DNA of 64,000 nt, from the NCBI GenBank assembly GCA_001695595.3, contig MBPM02000008.1:62001-126000 (forward strand). Reading direction: 5' to 3'. The first letter of the stretch is position 1. Every line of letters begins with the position of its first letter. Positions 10,164 to 20,886 of this stretch are shown piece after piece. The notes beneath the pieces were generated by a model. That model was not told where the DNA came from. It did no database searches and was given only the letters and a program-made list of their open reading frames with translations. Position numbers and translations under genes: made by a program. The DNA comes from Plasmopara viticola. Its lineage: Eukaryota > Oomycota > Peronosporomycetes > Peronosporales > Peronosporaceae.

Positions 10164-11757
10164 GCGAGCAAGTGCAAACGCGGTCGAAGCCGGCGATCTG
10201 TCAGAACCAATGACATTTCAAGATGCTGTTAGCGGGCCTGACCAAGTTCACTGGCGCAAGGCGATCCATGCAGAACTGGACTCGTTGCACCTTCGTGGTG
10301 TGTTTCGACCAGCTAAACTGCCCACCGGACAGCAAGCCATTGGAACCAAGTGGGTGTTCAAGATTAAGCGCAAGGCCGACGGATCCATCGAGAAGTACAA
10401 GGCGCGTCTCGTGGCTAAACGATTCAAGCAAAAATACGGAATCGATTACACGGAAACGTTCTCGCCTGTTATCAAGTATGTGACATTGCGAATGGTGATC
10501 AGCTTGACCAAGTTCTTTGGGTGGCCTCTAGATCAACTTGATGTGGTGACAGCGTTCCTGTACGGCGTGATGAAAGAAGTCGTGTATTGTGTGGTGCCCG
10601 AAGGAATGGAGCTCGACGGTGACCGCAATTGTTTGAGGTTGATGAAGGCGATTTACGGCCTGAAACAAGCTTCGCGCGTATGGAACGAGACGTTCGACGA
10701 GTTTGTATGTTCGATCGGTTTTTAAGTATCCCAATTCGACCCATGCCTCTACATCAAAGTTACAGACGGCAAGTGTGTATTTTTGCTGGTGTACGTCGAT
10801 GATGTGCTGATTACCGGCAGCTCAAGTGAACTTATTGCGCAGATCAAAAGGGACCTAAAGACGCGCTTTGAAATGACGGACAGCGGCAAGTGTGGGTTTG
10901 TTCTGGGCATCGAGCTGGTGGACAACGCTGACGGCAGTTTGACTCTGTGCCAGCGACGTTACGTGGATGATATTCTCGAGCGTTTTAGTATGGATGACTG
11001 TAAGGCTGTGATAAGTCCAACGGACGTAAGTTTCCGACTTGTTTCGAGCAACGCAACATCCAGAGTTAATGCTCCATTTCGTGAAGCAGTGGGTGCTCTC
11101 ATGCACTTGGCGACCGCGACACGTCCAGACATTGCGTTTGCTGTTGGCTACGTTTCGCGCTTCATGGAGAACCCACAAGCCGAGCATTGGATTGCAATTA
11201 AGCGCATTCTACGCTATCTGCAAGGAACCAAGTCGCACGGTCTTTGCTTCAAGCCTGGCAACTAGTTGGACTTTCGTGGATATTCCGACGCGGACTGGGC
11301 TGGAGATCATGCTGACCGCAAGTCGACTTCGGGCTATGTGTTTATGCTGATGGGTGCTCCTGTAAGCTGGGGAAGCAAGAAGCAGTCAAGCGTGTCGTTG
11401 TCTACGAGCGAAGCGGAGTACATCGCGCTAAGTCTTGCGATTCAAGAAGACAAATGGGTGCATCGTCTTTTCTGCGAGATTCTAGCTGCAGCGACGGACA
11501 ACTCGGAGCCCGAGCTCAAAATCATGGAAGACGACCAGTCGTGTATCAAGATGACGAAGAATCCGGTACATCATGGTCGGGCCAAGCACATCGACATCAA
11601 GTATCACCACATTCGTGATGAGGTCAAGCGCGGTGAAGTGAAGTTGGAGTACTGCGAGACTGCGATCATGCTGGTGGACATCATGACGAAGGGGCTACCA
11701 GGACCGCGCCACAAAGACTTGATGCAAGAGCTTGGCATACATGCGTGTTCGCATTGA
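10164..11757 (+). pseudogene. E4 pol fragment: RT and RNase H, family A
   Basis: Homology begins with RASANAVEA in the linker before RT, then [17 protein letters not shown] (first RT Asp), [15 protein letters not shown] (about 10795-10806), and RNase H with DADWAGD, SEAEYIA and DDQSC. The stop TGA (11755-11757) overlaps the purine tract. Two in-frame nonsense codons: TAA at 10723-10725 (from Gln CAA) and TAG at 11263-11265 (from Lys AAG). No frameshift is seen in this portion. The residue after LVAK is Arg, unlike the Gly in sister copies. Confidence 0.92.
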
Positions 11758-11764
11758 GGGGGCG

Positions 11765-12024
11765 TATTGAGGGTTATGGGTTTCAGGTAATGTACACAAC
11801 CCAAACCCGGTTCAATCCGAACCGCGGTTCAACATAGTTTTTACTTTTTACGGTTTAAGGTTTATTACGTTATGTAGAATGAGTGGTTACGAGAAGTAGA
11901 AGTGTAAGCCCCAATAAATCCATCACTTCCAAATATTCCTTCTCCTGCTTAAGTGTCTTCGCTCCGGTCCTCCTCCGCGCAGACTCTTCGCTTCTTCCCT
12001 TCGTCTCCTTCAGCTCATTCAACA
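11765..12024 (+). repeat. E4 3' LTR, mosaic
   Basis: 260 bases, TATTG...CAACA. The first ~170 bases resemble the Array 1 LTRs (shared run GAACCGCGGTTC and the stretch around TACGTTATGTAGAATGAG). The last ~80 bases resemble the Array 2 U5 (CTCCGGTCCTCCTCC, GACTCTTCGC, CAGCTCATT). An Inr-like ATCACTTCC lies near the switch. Confidence 0.88.
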
Positions 12025-13961
12025 GATGTCGTTCGTAAACTTGGTCTGTTGCATCATGACTGTCCCGCTTTCGGTGTCTTGCATAATTTCTATTCCAAGA
12101 AAGTAGCTGAGCTTGCCCATGTCGGTCATTTCGAAACGTTTGCTGAGCGCTCGCTTGGTGTCTTGGAGCATCTTGTCGCTGCTGCTTGCGAGAATCAAGT
12201 CGCCGACGTAAAGCGCCACAAACATCATGTTTTGACTGTCACGCTTCATGTAGACGCAGTGGTCTGATTCGCACTTCTTGAAATCCAGTCCTAGCATGAA
12301 ATCGTCGATTGTCTTGTTCCACATTCGAGGCGACTGCTTGAGCCCGTACAATGATCGCTGAAGCTTGCACACGTAGTCCGGGTGGTTGTCGTCGCTGAAT
12401 CCATCCGGCTGCATCATGTAGATGTCTTCGTCAAGCAGACCATTGAGAAAAGCCGTTTTCACATCCATTTGATGAACGGTGAGATTGTACTTGGCCGCCA
12501 AACTGAGCAAAACCCTGATTGAAGTGAACTTGGCAGCAGGCGCGAATGTCTCCTCGTAGTCTATGCCATGTTTTTGTGAAAAGCCTTTTGCCACCAGACG
12601 CGCCTTGTACCGCTCGATTTGGCCAGCCTGATTTGTCTTGACTCGAAACACCCATCTACTGCCAATCGGTTTGCGTCCATGAGGCAGCGGCACAAGCGTC
12701 CAGGTATTGCTCTTTCGCAGCGACTCCATTTCCGATCTGCAGGCTTCTTTCCACTTGGATGCTTCGCTTGATTCTATCGCCGACTTGTACGTGGTCGGCA
12801 TTTCTCCCACTGAATCAACGACGAAAGCAGCCTCAAAGTCTTCTGCCGTCGCAGACATTTCACCCAGCGACTATTAGCGGTTGAAACGCTTGGGTCGTGG
12901 GATGTCTGCAGCTTTCTCTAACGACTGAGTTCGTTGATGACGCTTGCTGTTTGGCTCGAACTCATTATCTTGAGTCATCTCTTCATTTTCGTTGTCGGTG
13001 TCAATGGGCTGCGAAGGCTTATCACCGACTTCATCATCTTGCACGACAACTTTACTCTTGGACTTCTGTCTTCCACCATCAAAGACGTCCTCCATAAATT
13101 GTGCATTGCGGCTAATTAACAAACGACCGCTGTCCACTTCCTGAAAACGATACGCCTTTTCATGCTTTGAATATCAAAAAAAACCGACAGCGTACCGATC
13201 GAGCGTCCAATTTGGACCGCTTTTCTTTTGGAACTCGAACGTACGCGTGGCAGCCGAATACCTTGAGATTCGCTAGCAGTGGTTTTTGCCTGTCCAAAGT
13301 TGGTCCGGTGACTTGTCATGATTTACAGCACGCGTTGGACACCGATTTCGAAGGAATGTAGCTGTCATCACTGCTTCGCCCCAGTATGACTTGGATAAGC
13401 CGGCATGTTCCATCATGCAGTGGGCGCATTCCACCAGCGTACGGTTCATCCGTTCGGCTACCCCATTCAGCTGAGGCGTGTAAGGAGGCGTAAATTTTTG
13501 AAGAATGCCACGTTTTGCACAGAACTTGGTCATCGAGCCAGAAGTATATTCGCCACCGTTGTCGCATCAAAGTGTCTTGACACGCTTATTTGTCTGCGTT
13601 TCGGCCAACGCAACGAATTTGACGAACTTATCGGCCACCTCAGATTTGCTCTTCAGCAGATAAACGACGCAAAAGTGCGATTTTTCGTCGATAAATGTGA
13701 CGAAATAACGCTTGCCGCCGAATGTTGGTGTTTGCATTGGCCCACAAACGTCACTATGTATGACTTCCAGCACTTCTTTGGCGCGACTTGGGGACGACTT
13801 CAAAAAGCTCACCCTTGTCTGTTTACCGAGCGCACAACCGTTGCAGAGCTCCCACTGGCTTACCGAAGTCAAGTCGATTCCAGTGTCATAGCCTTTTTTG
13901 ATAATGGCATCTAGGCCAGCATGGCCAATGTGACCAAGTCGAAGGTGCCAGAGGTACGAAG
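12025..13961 (-). pseudogene. E5 integrase-RT segment, family B, heavily broken
   Basis: From YLWHLRLGH (integrase zinc site, about 13926-13955) through HSDVCG, DNGGEY and GVAERMNRT to RT, ending at the E4 insertion in the RT thumb region. Lesions include TGA at 13567-13569, a frameshift near 13275, further breaks near 13130 and 12860, and a catalytic change: YVDD reads YVGD because codon 12202-12204 is GGC. RT is otherwise open from 12858 to 12025. Residues past 12025 in that frame come from the E4 LTR. Confidence 0.88.
13957..13961. repeat. Target duplication of E6, left copy (CGAAG)
   Basis: CGAAG directly precedes the E6 3' LTR and recurs directly after the 5' LTR at 18697-18701. Removing E6 plus one copy rejoins E5 smoothly across the residues TSYLWHL. 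Confidence 0.92.
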
Positions 13962-14274
13962 TGAAGAAGCTCAAGTGTGTACCAGTTGGTAAAATGCAAA
14001 GTGAATATATTTAAAAGGTCCTTAGTTCGCAACTACATGCTACCTCTAAGCCAATGATTTATCTAAGCCAATCAGAACAACTCACCATCCGGGCGCAATC
14101 ATCTTCCCATCTGGGCGCAATCATCTTCCCATCCCGAAACCGATCTTTTGCCCATCTTGACCCGCTCCCTCAGTCAGTCATCAACTGATTGCAGATACCG
14201 GTTCTTACCGATATGTAGTCGCTAATCGAGGCGTTTGTCTGCCAACATCTTCGACAAGAGTCGTATCCTCAACA
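13962..14274 (-). repeat. E6 3' LTR
   Basis: 313 bases; sense TGTTGAGGAT...CTTCA. The purine tract (sense CGAGTGGGAG) lies at 14275-14284. The first 70 sense bases (14274-14205) are coding: the pol frame runs into the LTR and stops at TAA 14205-14207. Confidence 0.92.
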
Positions 14275-17200
14275 CTCCCACTCGACTCGTCAGCGCTTGG
14301 AGACTTGATGCCCAATTTGTTCCGAAGATTTTGAAATTGGGCCGCAGTTATTGGCTTGGTCATGATGTCAGCGAGCATGTCGTGCGTCGAACAATACTGC
14401 AGCATGACTTGACCGTCTTCTACTTTCTCCCGCACGAAGTGGTACCGAATGTCGATATGCTTGGTGCGCTTGTGAAAATCTGGATTCTTAGCCAAAGCGA
14501 TGGAACCTTGATTGTCCTCGTAGATCTTGATCGCTTGACCTCTTGATAGTTCACCAAGTTCGAACAGAAAGGTTTTTAACCAAGCTGACTCTTGAGCTGC
14601 TTCTGTCAAAGCCATGTACTCTGCTTCTGTAGAAGAAAGTGCCACTGTCCGTTGTTTCTTGCTTCTCCAGCTGATGCAACCTCCTTTCATCATGAGCGCA
14701 TAACCGCTTGTGCTTTTTCAGGTTTCCAAATCGCCTGCCCAATCTGCATCGGAATAGCCTCGAAGTCCTTCTTGGTCTTGAGCTTGAAATGTAATGCCGT
14801 GCGTCTTTGTTCCTTGAATGTATCGGAAGACCCTTTTGAGTGCCTGCCAGTGAGTTGGACATGGGTCCGAGGCAAATTGGCTGAGTACTTCCACTGAGGC
14901 TGCTAGGTCCGGCCGAATCCCGACCATCAAGTACATGAGGCAACCAACGGCATTTCGATAAGGGACTTTTGCCATCGTCTCTTCATGACAACACCCCCCT
15001 TCGCACATGGCCTTGGTCAACTTGAGTCCCGGATCTTGCGGTGTCCTGACGGGATTGCTGTTTTCCATTCCAAACTTTTTCAAGATGTCACTCGCAAATT
15101 TTGTCTGGCGAATGGACACGTTACCACTCAAAGTTTCTTGATGAATCTCCATACCCAAAAAGAACTTGAGTCGACCAAGATCCGTCATTTCGAATCGCTC
15201 GCTGAATGCTTTCTTAGTCCTCTTCAGCAGCAAGTCGTTGTTGCACGCAAGCACCAGGTCATCAACGTAAAGTGCCACGAGGATCAATTCTTCCTCATTG
15301 CGCTTGACGTAAATGCAATGGTCGGCATCACACTTCGTAAACTTTATTTCCAGCATGAACGCGTCAATTGTCTGGTTCCACATCCGTGGCGACTGCTTCA
15401 AACCATAAAGGGAGCGCTTTAGCTGACAGACGTAGTTTGGGTATACGTCGTTGACATATCCATCCGGTTGCGCCATGTAAATGTCCTCGTCCAAAGTGCC
15501 ATTGAGAAAGGCTGTCTTGACGTCCATCTGATGCAGCATCAAATTGTGCTTGGCCGACAGACTTAGTAGAATCCTGATCGAAGTAAACTTGGCCACTGGA
15601 GCGAAAGTCTCTTCGTAGTCGACTCCATGCTTCTGAGAAAAGCCTTTGGCCACGAGTCGTGCTTTGAACCGCTCGATCTTTCCGGCTTGATTTTCTTTGA
15701 TCCGGAAGACCCATCTACAGCCGATAGCCTGGCGACCTTTCGGCAAAGGTACTAAGTCCCAGGTCTTGTTCTTGCGAAGAGAGCTCACTTCGGCATCACA
15801 CGCCTCTTTCCATTCGGCCGCGTTGCTGGATTCCATTGCCGACTTGAAAGTTGTCGGCATTTCTCCCACTGAATCCACAACAAAGGCCGCTTCGAAATCT
15901 TGGGCCGTTGCAGACATTTCCTCCAGCGATTGATAGCGAGTTGACCTCTTTGCTGTTGGAATATTCGCTGCTTTTTCAAGCGATTGGTTCCGCTGGTGTC
16001 GTTTGCTGCCAGGCTCAAAATCCAAGTCCACAATAGGCTGAGTGCCCGCGTGCTGCTTCTTTTCAGGCTCCATGTCCTGATCTTGCATAGCGTTTTCATT
16101 TTCTGAGCGGTCAAAATTAGATGTTTCGTACTCGTCAAATACAGCTTCTGATGACTCGGTACTTGGTATCTTGTCGTCAAAAGTATCTTCCAGGAAATTT
16201 GCGTCCCGACTCAATAGAACGCGACCGCTACCGATTTCTTCAACCTGTACGCCTTTTCATGTTCTGAATAGCCAAGAAAACGGCACCGAGTCGAACGAGC
16301 ATCAAACTTGGATCGATTCTCTTTGGGAACTGAGACGTAAGCATGGCAGCCGAATACCTTCAAATTTGCCAACAAAGGCTTCTTGCCAGTCCACACTTGA
16401 AACGGCGACGCATCATGTTCAACAGCTCGTGTCGGACATCGGTTGCGAAGAAACGCAGCAGTTAAAACAGCTTCACCCCAATAAGTTTTTGGCAGACCAG
16501 CGTGCTCCAGCATACACCGTCCACATTCAACAAGTGTACGATTCATGCGTTCTGCGACTCCATTCAGTTGTGGCGTGTATGGTGACGTAAACTTCTGTAT
16601 GATGCCACGCTCTGCACAAAACTTTGCCATTGTTCCAGAAGTGTACTCGCCACCATTATCACAACAGAGTGATTTAACGCGCATGTTCGTCTGGTTTTCG
16701 GCCATCGCAACGAAAGTAGCAAACTTGTCGGCAACCTCGGACTTGTTTCGTAGCAAGTACATAGCACAGTAATGCGACTTCTCATCGTAAAAGTAGCAAA
16801 ATAGCGCTTGCCACTGAATGTCGCCGTTTGCATGGGTCCACACACATCGCTGTGAATGACTTCAAGAAGTTTCTTTGCCCGATTGGGTGAAGACTTCATG
16901 AAGCTTACCCGCGTCTGTTTGCCAAGAGCGCATCCTTTGCACAGCTCCCACTTGTTAACAGACTTCAGGTCAATACTTGCTCCACAGCCTTTTGCAACAA
17001 TAGTCGAAAGACCACCGTGACCAATGTGACCTAGTCGAAGGTGCCAGAGGTACGACGTGGTGTCCCCATGGCATCCCAACGAGCTAGTCAAATTGGCCTC
17101 GTCTTCAATAATTGGCTTCATGCAGAGCTTGAACAACCCCTTTCCCTCACGAGCGCCCAACTTCCAGCGAAGACCTTTTGCTTCAGCAAAGCAGTCGTCG

Positions 17201-18378
17201 TGCTCAAACGTGACTGGTCCAACATCCTTTGTAAAGCGTCCAACGGAAAACAAATTGCGCGAAAGCTTTGGAATGTGCCAAACCGAAGTGAGAACACCCT
17301 TCTTCATTCCGCGAGGCGTAAACATCGACATAACGATTTCACCCGTCCCCACAGCTTGAACCACGCCATCATCCGCGAGATGCACATCCACTGGGTCAAT
17401 TCTCTTGTAGTTTTTCATGTACTCTTTCGAGTATGTCATGTGTTGAGTGGCCCCCGAGTCAACTAGCCACACACAGCTCGACTTGGTGGGATAGGCAGCT
17501 TCACCAACCGAGAAAAGATAGTCGCCAGAGTCGTCATCGTTACTTTGCGCGACACTAGCACGCTGCGGTCGCTGTCGTTCCGCATTGTCACGAATTCGAG
17601 CCGGGCACTTGGCAATCCAATGCCCATGCTCTCCACAGTAGTGGCAAGTACTGCTTGCCTTCACTGACGCTTGTCGTCCCTTGCGTCGTCCATTGTCCGC
17701 CATTGCAAATGCTTGACCTTGTCCGTGCGCGGCTCCATCGACGCCGCCACCTTGCTCTTTGCGCTTTAAGTCTTCGTGTAGCAGCCGAGACGTGACGAGT
17801 TCCCACGATAAAGAGTCGGCTCTTGACTCGAGTGCCGCGATAAGAAACGCGTACGACTCGCTGAGACTTGCCAATAGCGTGATCACAAGGTCGTCCTCGC
17901 TAACCGGAGCACCCACAGCGTCGAGCTGCTCCGCCAGCGTCTTCATCTTGTTAATGTGCGCGAGCACATCTTCCCCTTCATCCATCTTGGCCGTGAAGAA
18001 GCGACGACGAAGAAAGAGCTGATTCGCAAGGCTCTTCTTCTCGAAATGTCCCTCAAGCCGCGACCATGCATCGTGTGCCCCACTCGCCGAACGAACCAAC
18101 GGCAGCTGCGAGTCCTCCATCGCAAGACAGATGATCGCGAGCGCCTTCCTCGACTTGCGCTTGAACGTGTTCTGGTCCAGCGCAGTAGTCAGGTGTTCCA
18201 GCTTGATCTCCCCGCTCACCACTTCCCACAAGTCACGCTCCTCCAGCACCATCTGCATTTTAAACTTCCAAGTGTGGAAGTTCGTTCCATCGAACTTGTT
18301 GATGCGGTTGGTGGTGGAGGCGTCCATGGCAAGGGCGAAGTCGGTGTCGGAGTCATGGAAGACGGAGCTTGGGCTCAT
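14205..18378 (-). pseudogene. E6 gag-pol polyprotein, family B, three lesions
   Basis: Starts MSPSSVF at 18378. Zinc knuckle C245-C248-H253-C258, protease D307-S-G, integrase zinc site H446/H451/C480/C483 and first integrase Asp D511 are in the first open stretch (18378 to about 16790). A 1-base loss near 16790 in the integrase core and another near 16243 break the frame. The middle stretch carries DNGGEY and GVAERMNRT. RT (16214-14719) has MDVKTAFLNG and YVDD (about 15262-15273). RNase H is interrupted by CGA to TGA at 14718-14720 and then continues to the stop in the 3' LTR. The last 23 residues are LTR-encoded. Confidence 0.93.
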
Positions 18379-18382
18379 AACC

Positions 18383-18696
18383 TGAAGAAGCTCGAGTGTG
18401 CACTAGTTGGTAAAATGCAAAGTGAATATATTTAAAAGGTCCTTAGTTCGCAACTACATGCTACCTCTAAGCCAATGATTTATCTAAGCCAATCAGAACA
18501 ACTCACCATCCGGGCGCAATCATCTTCCCATCTGGGCGCAATCATCTTCCCATCCCGAAACCGATCTTTTGCCCATCTTGAACCCGCTCCCTCAGTCAGT
18601 CATCAACTGATTGCAGATACCGGTTCTTACCGATATGTAGTCGCTAATCGAGGCGTTTGTCTGCCAACATCTTCGACAAGAGTCGTATCCTCAACA
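18383..18696 (-). repeat. E6 5' LTR
   Basis: 314 bases, about 99% identical to the 3' LTR by eye. The PBS at 18369-18382 abuts it. The inner end is CTTCA, in place of the CAACA of E2 and E8, so the 5-base inverted ends are lost while TG...CA is kept. Confidence 0.92.
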
Positions 18697-18701
18697 CGAA
18701 G
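18697..18701. repeat. Target duplication of E6, right copy (CGAAG)
   Basis: Exact match to 13957-13961; E5 sequence resumes here. Confidence 0.92.
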
Positions 18702-20009
18702 TGGTGTCCCCGTGGCATCCCGACGAACTTGTCAGATTTGCCTCGTGCGTCACAGTTGGCCTCATGCACAACTTGAACAGTCCTTTGCCTTCTCGGGAGC
18801 CAAGTTTCCAACGAAAGCCCTTTGCCTGCGCGTAGCATCCATCGCTCTCAAAACGTTACGGGGCTGATATCCTTAGTGAAACGGCCGACGGAAAACAAAT
18901 TGCGCGAAAGCTTGGGGATATGCCACACATTCGCAAGCAAGCCTTTCTTAATCCCACGTGGAGTTGTCATAGTCATGACAATGTCACCCGTGCCAACTGC
19001 TTGAACGACACCGTCGTCAGCAAGATGCACGTCCACTGGGGAGATAACCTTGTAGTTCTTCATGTACTCTTTGGAGTACGTCATGTGCTGCGTTGCACCC
19101 CAGTCCACAAGCCACACACAGCTATCCTTAGCCGCACTCATTTCTCCACCAGCCGAAAATAGGAAATCGCCAGCGTCTTCTTCAAGCTGCGCGATATTCG
19201 CTCGCTGCGGTCGCTGCCGCTCCGCGTTTTCGCGGATCCTTACAGGACACTTGGCAAACCAATGTCCACTTTCACCGCAATAATGATAGGCGCTGTTGGC
19301 CTTCATCGGTGGTTGACGACCCTTACGCCGTCCGCTGTCACTTGACATAAACGCTTGGCCTTGCGTGTGTGTCGCTCAATCGACGTCACAACCTTGTTCC
19401 TTGCGTTTCATGTCCTCATGTAGAAGTCGAGACGTTACGAGTTCCCATGTTAGCGAATCTAATCGAGACTCCAATGCCGTAATCAGGAACGCAAACGATT
19501 CATTCAAACTGGCCAGAAGCGTGATGACCAAGTCGTCTTCGATGACCGGAGCGCCCACCGCGTCGAGCTGTTCCGCCAGTGTCTTGATCTTGTTAATGTG
19601 CCCCAACACATCATCACCTTCACTCATCATTGTCGTGAAGAAGAAAGAGCTTGTTGGCCAAACTCCTCTTCTCAAAATGCGACGTCAGACGCGACCATGC
19701 ATCGTGCGCACCATCAGCCGACCGGACCAAAGGCAGTTGCGAATCTTCCATTGCGAGACAGATGATCGCCATGGCCTTGCGCGATTTTCTCTTAAACGTG
19801 GCTTGGTCCAGCGTGGTGAGGCAGTGCTCAAGCTTGACTTCCCCGGAAACGACCTCCCACAAGTCGCGTTCCTCGAGCACCATCTGCATCTTAAACTTCC
19901 ACGTGTGGAAGTTGGCTCCATCGAATTTGTTGATTCGACTGGAGGCAGAGATGTCCATTGCGAAGGCGGAGTCGTAGTCGGGGGCAGAGGTTGCAGGGCT
20001 TGGGCTCAT
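18697..20009 (-). pseudogene. E5 gag-protease segment, family B, broken
   Basis: Starts MSPSPATS at 20009 with gag core INKFDGTNFHTWKFKMQ. A small deletion around 19640 removes part of FLRRRFF and shifts the frame (reading resumes at 19675). A TGA at 19376-19378 follows. From 19348 the zinc knuckle (CHYCGESGH, with a Tyr inserted before it), protease context VDWGATQH (the catalytic DSG Ser replaced by Trp, near 19100) and the linker to LFSVGRF are readable. A final frameshift near 18850 precedes the E6 junction. Confidence 0.88.
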
Positions 20010-20013
20010 AACC

Positions 20014-20313
20014 TAAAGAAAGGTCGAAGTGAGCTTTAGATGGTAGAATGCAAAGTGAATATATTTAAAGGTCCTTAGTTCGCAACTACATGCTACCTCT
20101 AAGCCAATGATTTTTTCGAGCCAATCAGAAGGACTCACCATCCGAGCGCAATCATCTTCCCATCCGGGCGCAATCATCTTCCCATCCCAAAGTCGATCTT
20201 CTGCCCATCTTGAACCCGCATCTTCAAGCAGTCATCAACTGATTGCAGATACTTGTACTTACCGATAGGCAGTCGCTGGTCGAGGCGTCTTTTCGCCAGC
20301 ATCTTCGACAACA
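20014..20313 (-). repeat. E5 5' LTR
   Basis: 300 bases, sense TGTTGTCG...TCTTTA; the inner end is changed to TA. It faces the plus-strand LTR of E7 (20450-20783), so the two form an inverted repeat with about 136 bases between them. Confidence 0.9.
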
Positions 20314-20537
20314 AAGTGGTCCTGCAATACTGTTCGACTAAAGAAATGAAGGCGGACATGATGACCAAGCCAATCCCAGCAGTGCAGTTTGAGTTTCTTC
20401 GCAACATGCTTGGGATACAAGGTTCAAGGACTGCCGAGTCGAGTGGGAGTGTTGACAAGAATGCGCCTCGACAAGATACTGGTGTTGTCGAAGATGCCGT
20501 GAAAGAAACGCCTCGACCAGCATCTTCATACCGGTAA
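20314..20537 (+). pseudogene. E7 RNase H C-terminal fragment, family B
   Basis: Open from the E5 junction (QVVLQYCSTKEMKADMMTKP) to TAA at 20535-20537. The last 29 codons lie in the LTR (from 20450), including PRQDTGVVEDAVKETPRPA. This is the clearest example of the LTR-encoded pol tail in family B. No lesion is seen in the part present. Confidence 0.85.
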
Positions 20538-20783
20538 GTACCGGTATCTGCAATCAGTTGATGACTGACTTAGGGAGCGGGTTCAAGATGGGCAAAAGAT
20601 CGGTTTCGTGATGGGAAGATGATTGCGCCCGGATAGGATGATGATTGCGCCCGGATGGTGAGTCGTTCTGATTGGCTTAGATAAATCATTGGCTTAGAGG
20701 TAGCATGTAGTTGCGAACTAAGGACCATTAAATATATTTACTTTGCATTTTGCCAACTAGTGCTCACTTCGACCTTTTCAATA
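20450..20783 (+). repeat. E7 3' LTR
   Basis: 334 bases, TGTTG...CAATA; the terminal CA has become TA. It carries the 22-mer repeat (20628-20660 region, one copy slightly altered), CCAAT box on the minus strand, and a degenerate Inr-FPR at 20737-20754. Confidence 0.85.
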
Positions 20784-20812
20784 CGGTTTCCTCGCCTCCG
20801 TCTCCTACTTAG

Positions 20813-20886
20813 TGCTCAAAGTCACCTTACATCAAATGCAAAGTGAATATATTTAAAAAGGTCCTTAGTTCACAACTACATGCTCC
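20813..20886 (-). repeat. E8 3' LTR, left piece
   Basis: Bases 20831-20886 match B LTRs from the ATGCAAAGTGAATATATTT stretch to TACATGCTCC. The left limit at 20813 is approximate because the first bases are diverged. Array 1 interrupts it after GCTCC. Bases 20784-20812 between E7 and this LTR (29 bases) are unassigned. Confidence 0.7.
20882..20886. repeat. Target duplication of Array 1, left copy (GCTCC)
   Basis: Identical to 34111-34115. The E8 LTR reads continuously when the array plus one copy is removed (ACATGCTCC joined to CTCTAAGCC). Confidence 0.9.

Larger units (their letters stand above)
10164..12024 (+). mobile_element. E4, family A copia retrotransposon on plus strand, 3' part
   Basis: RT, RNase H, purine tract (11754-11764) and 3' LTR. 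The 5' part is separated by the E3 insertion and should lie left of the window. It is inserted in minus-strand E5 within RT, after the residues FTNDI. The host bases after the LTR are GATGT (12025-12029), the predicted target duplication. Confidence 0.9.
13962..18696 (-). mobile_element. E6, complete family B copia retrotransposon
   Basis: 4735 bases with two LTRs (313 and 314 bases), PBS, gag-pol, purine tract and a perfect 5-base target duplication. The LTRs differ by about three substitutions and one indel, so insertion is fairly recent. The internal region still has two frameshifts and one nonsense codon, so this copy cannot make a full polyprotein. It is one of two complete simple insertions in the window; E9 is the other. 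Confidence 0.95.
12025..20313 (-). mobile_element. E5, family B copia retrotransposon, interrupted by E6
   Basis: 5' LTR (20014-20313), gag, protease, integrase and most of RT are present in two pieces, 12025-13961 and 18702-20313, with E6 between. The RT tail, RNase H and 3' LTR are missing beyond the E4 insertion. E5 is inserted in plus-strand E7; the host bases at the right edge are AAGTG (20314-20318). Confidence 0.88.
20314..20783 (+). mobile_element. E7, family B copia retrotransposon on plus strand, 3' end only
   Basis: RNase H C-terminus, purine tract (20441-20449, GAGTGGGAG) and 3' LTR. Everything 5' of 20314 was displaced by the E5 insertion and should lie left of the window. It is the outermost shell of the left nest. 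The bases after the LTR are CGGTT (20784-20788). Confidence 0.87.

Noticed and set aside
10164..11757. E4 plus-strand RT as a host gene
   Set aside because: It continues directly into a purine tract and LTR and has two nonsense codons.
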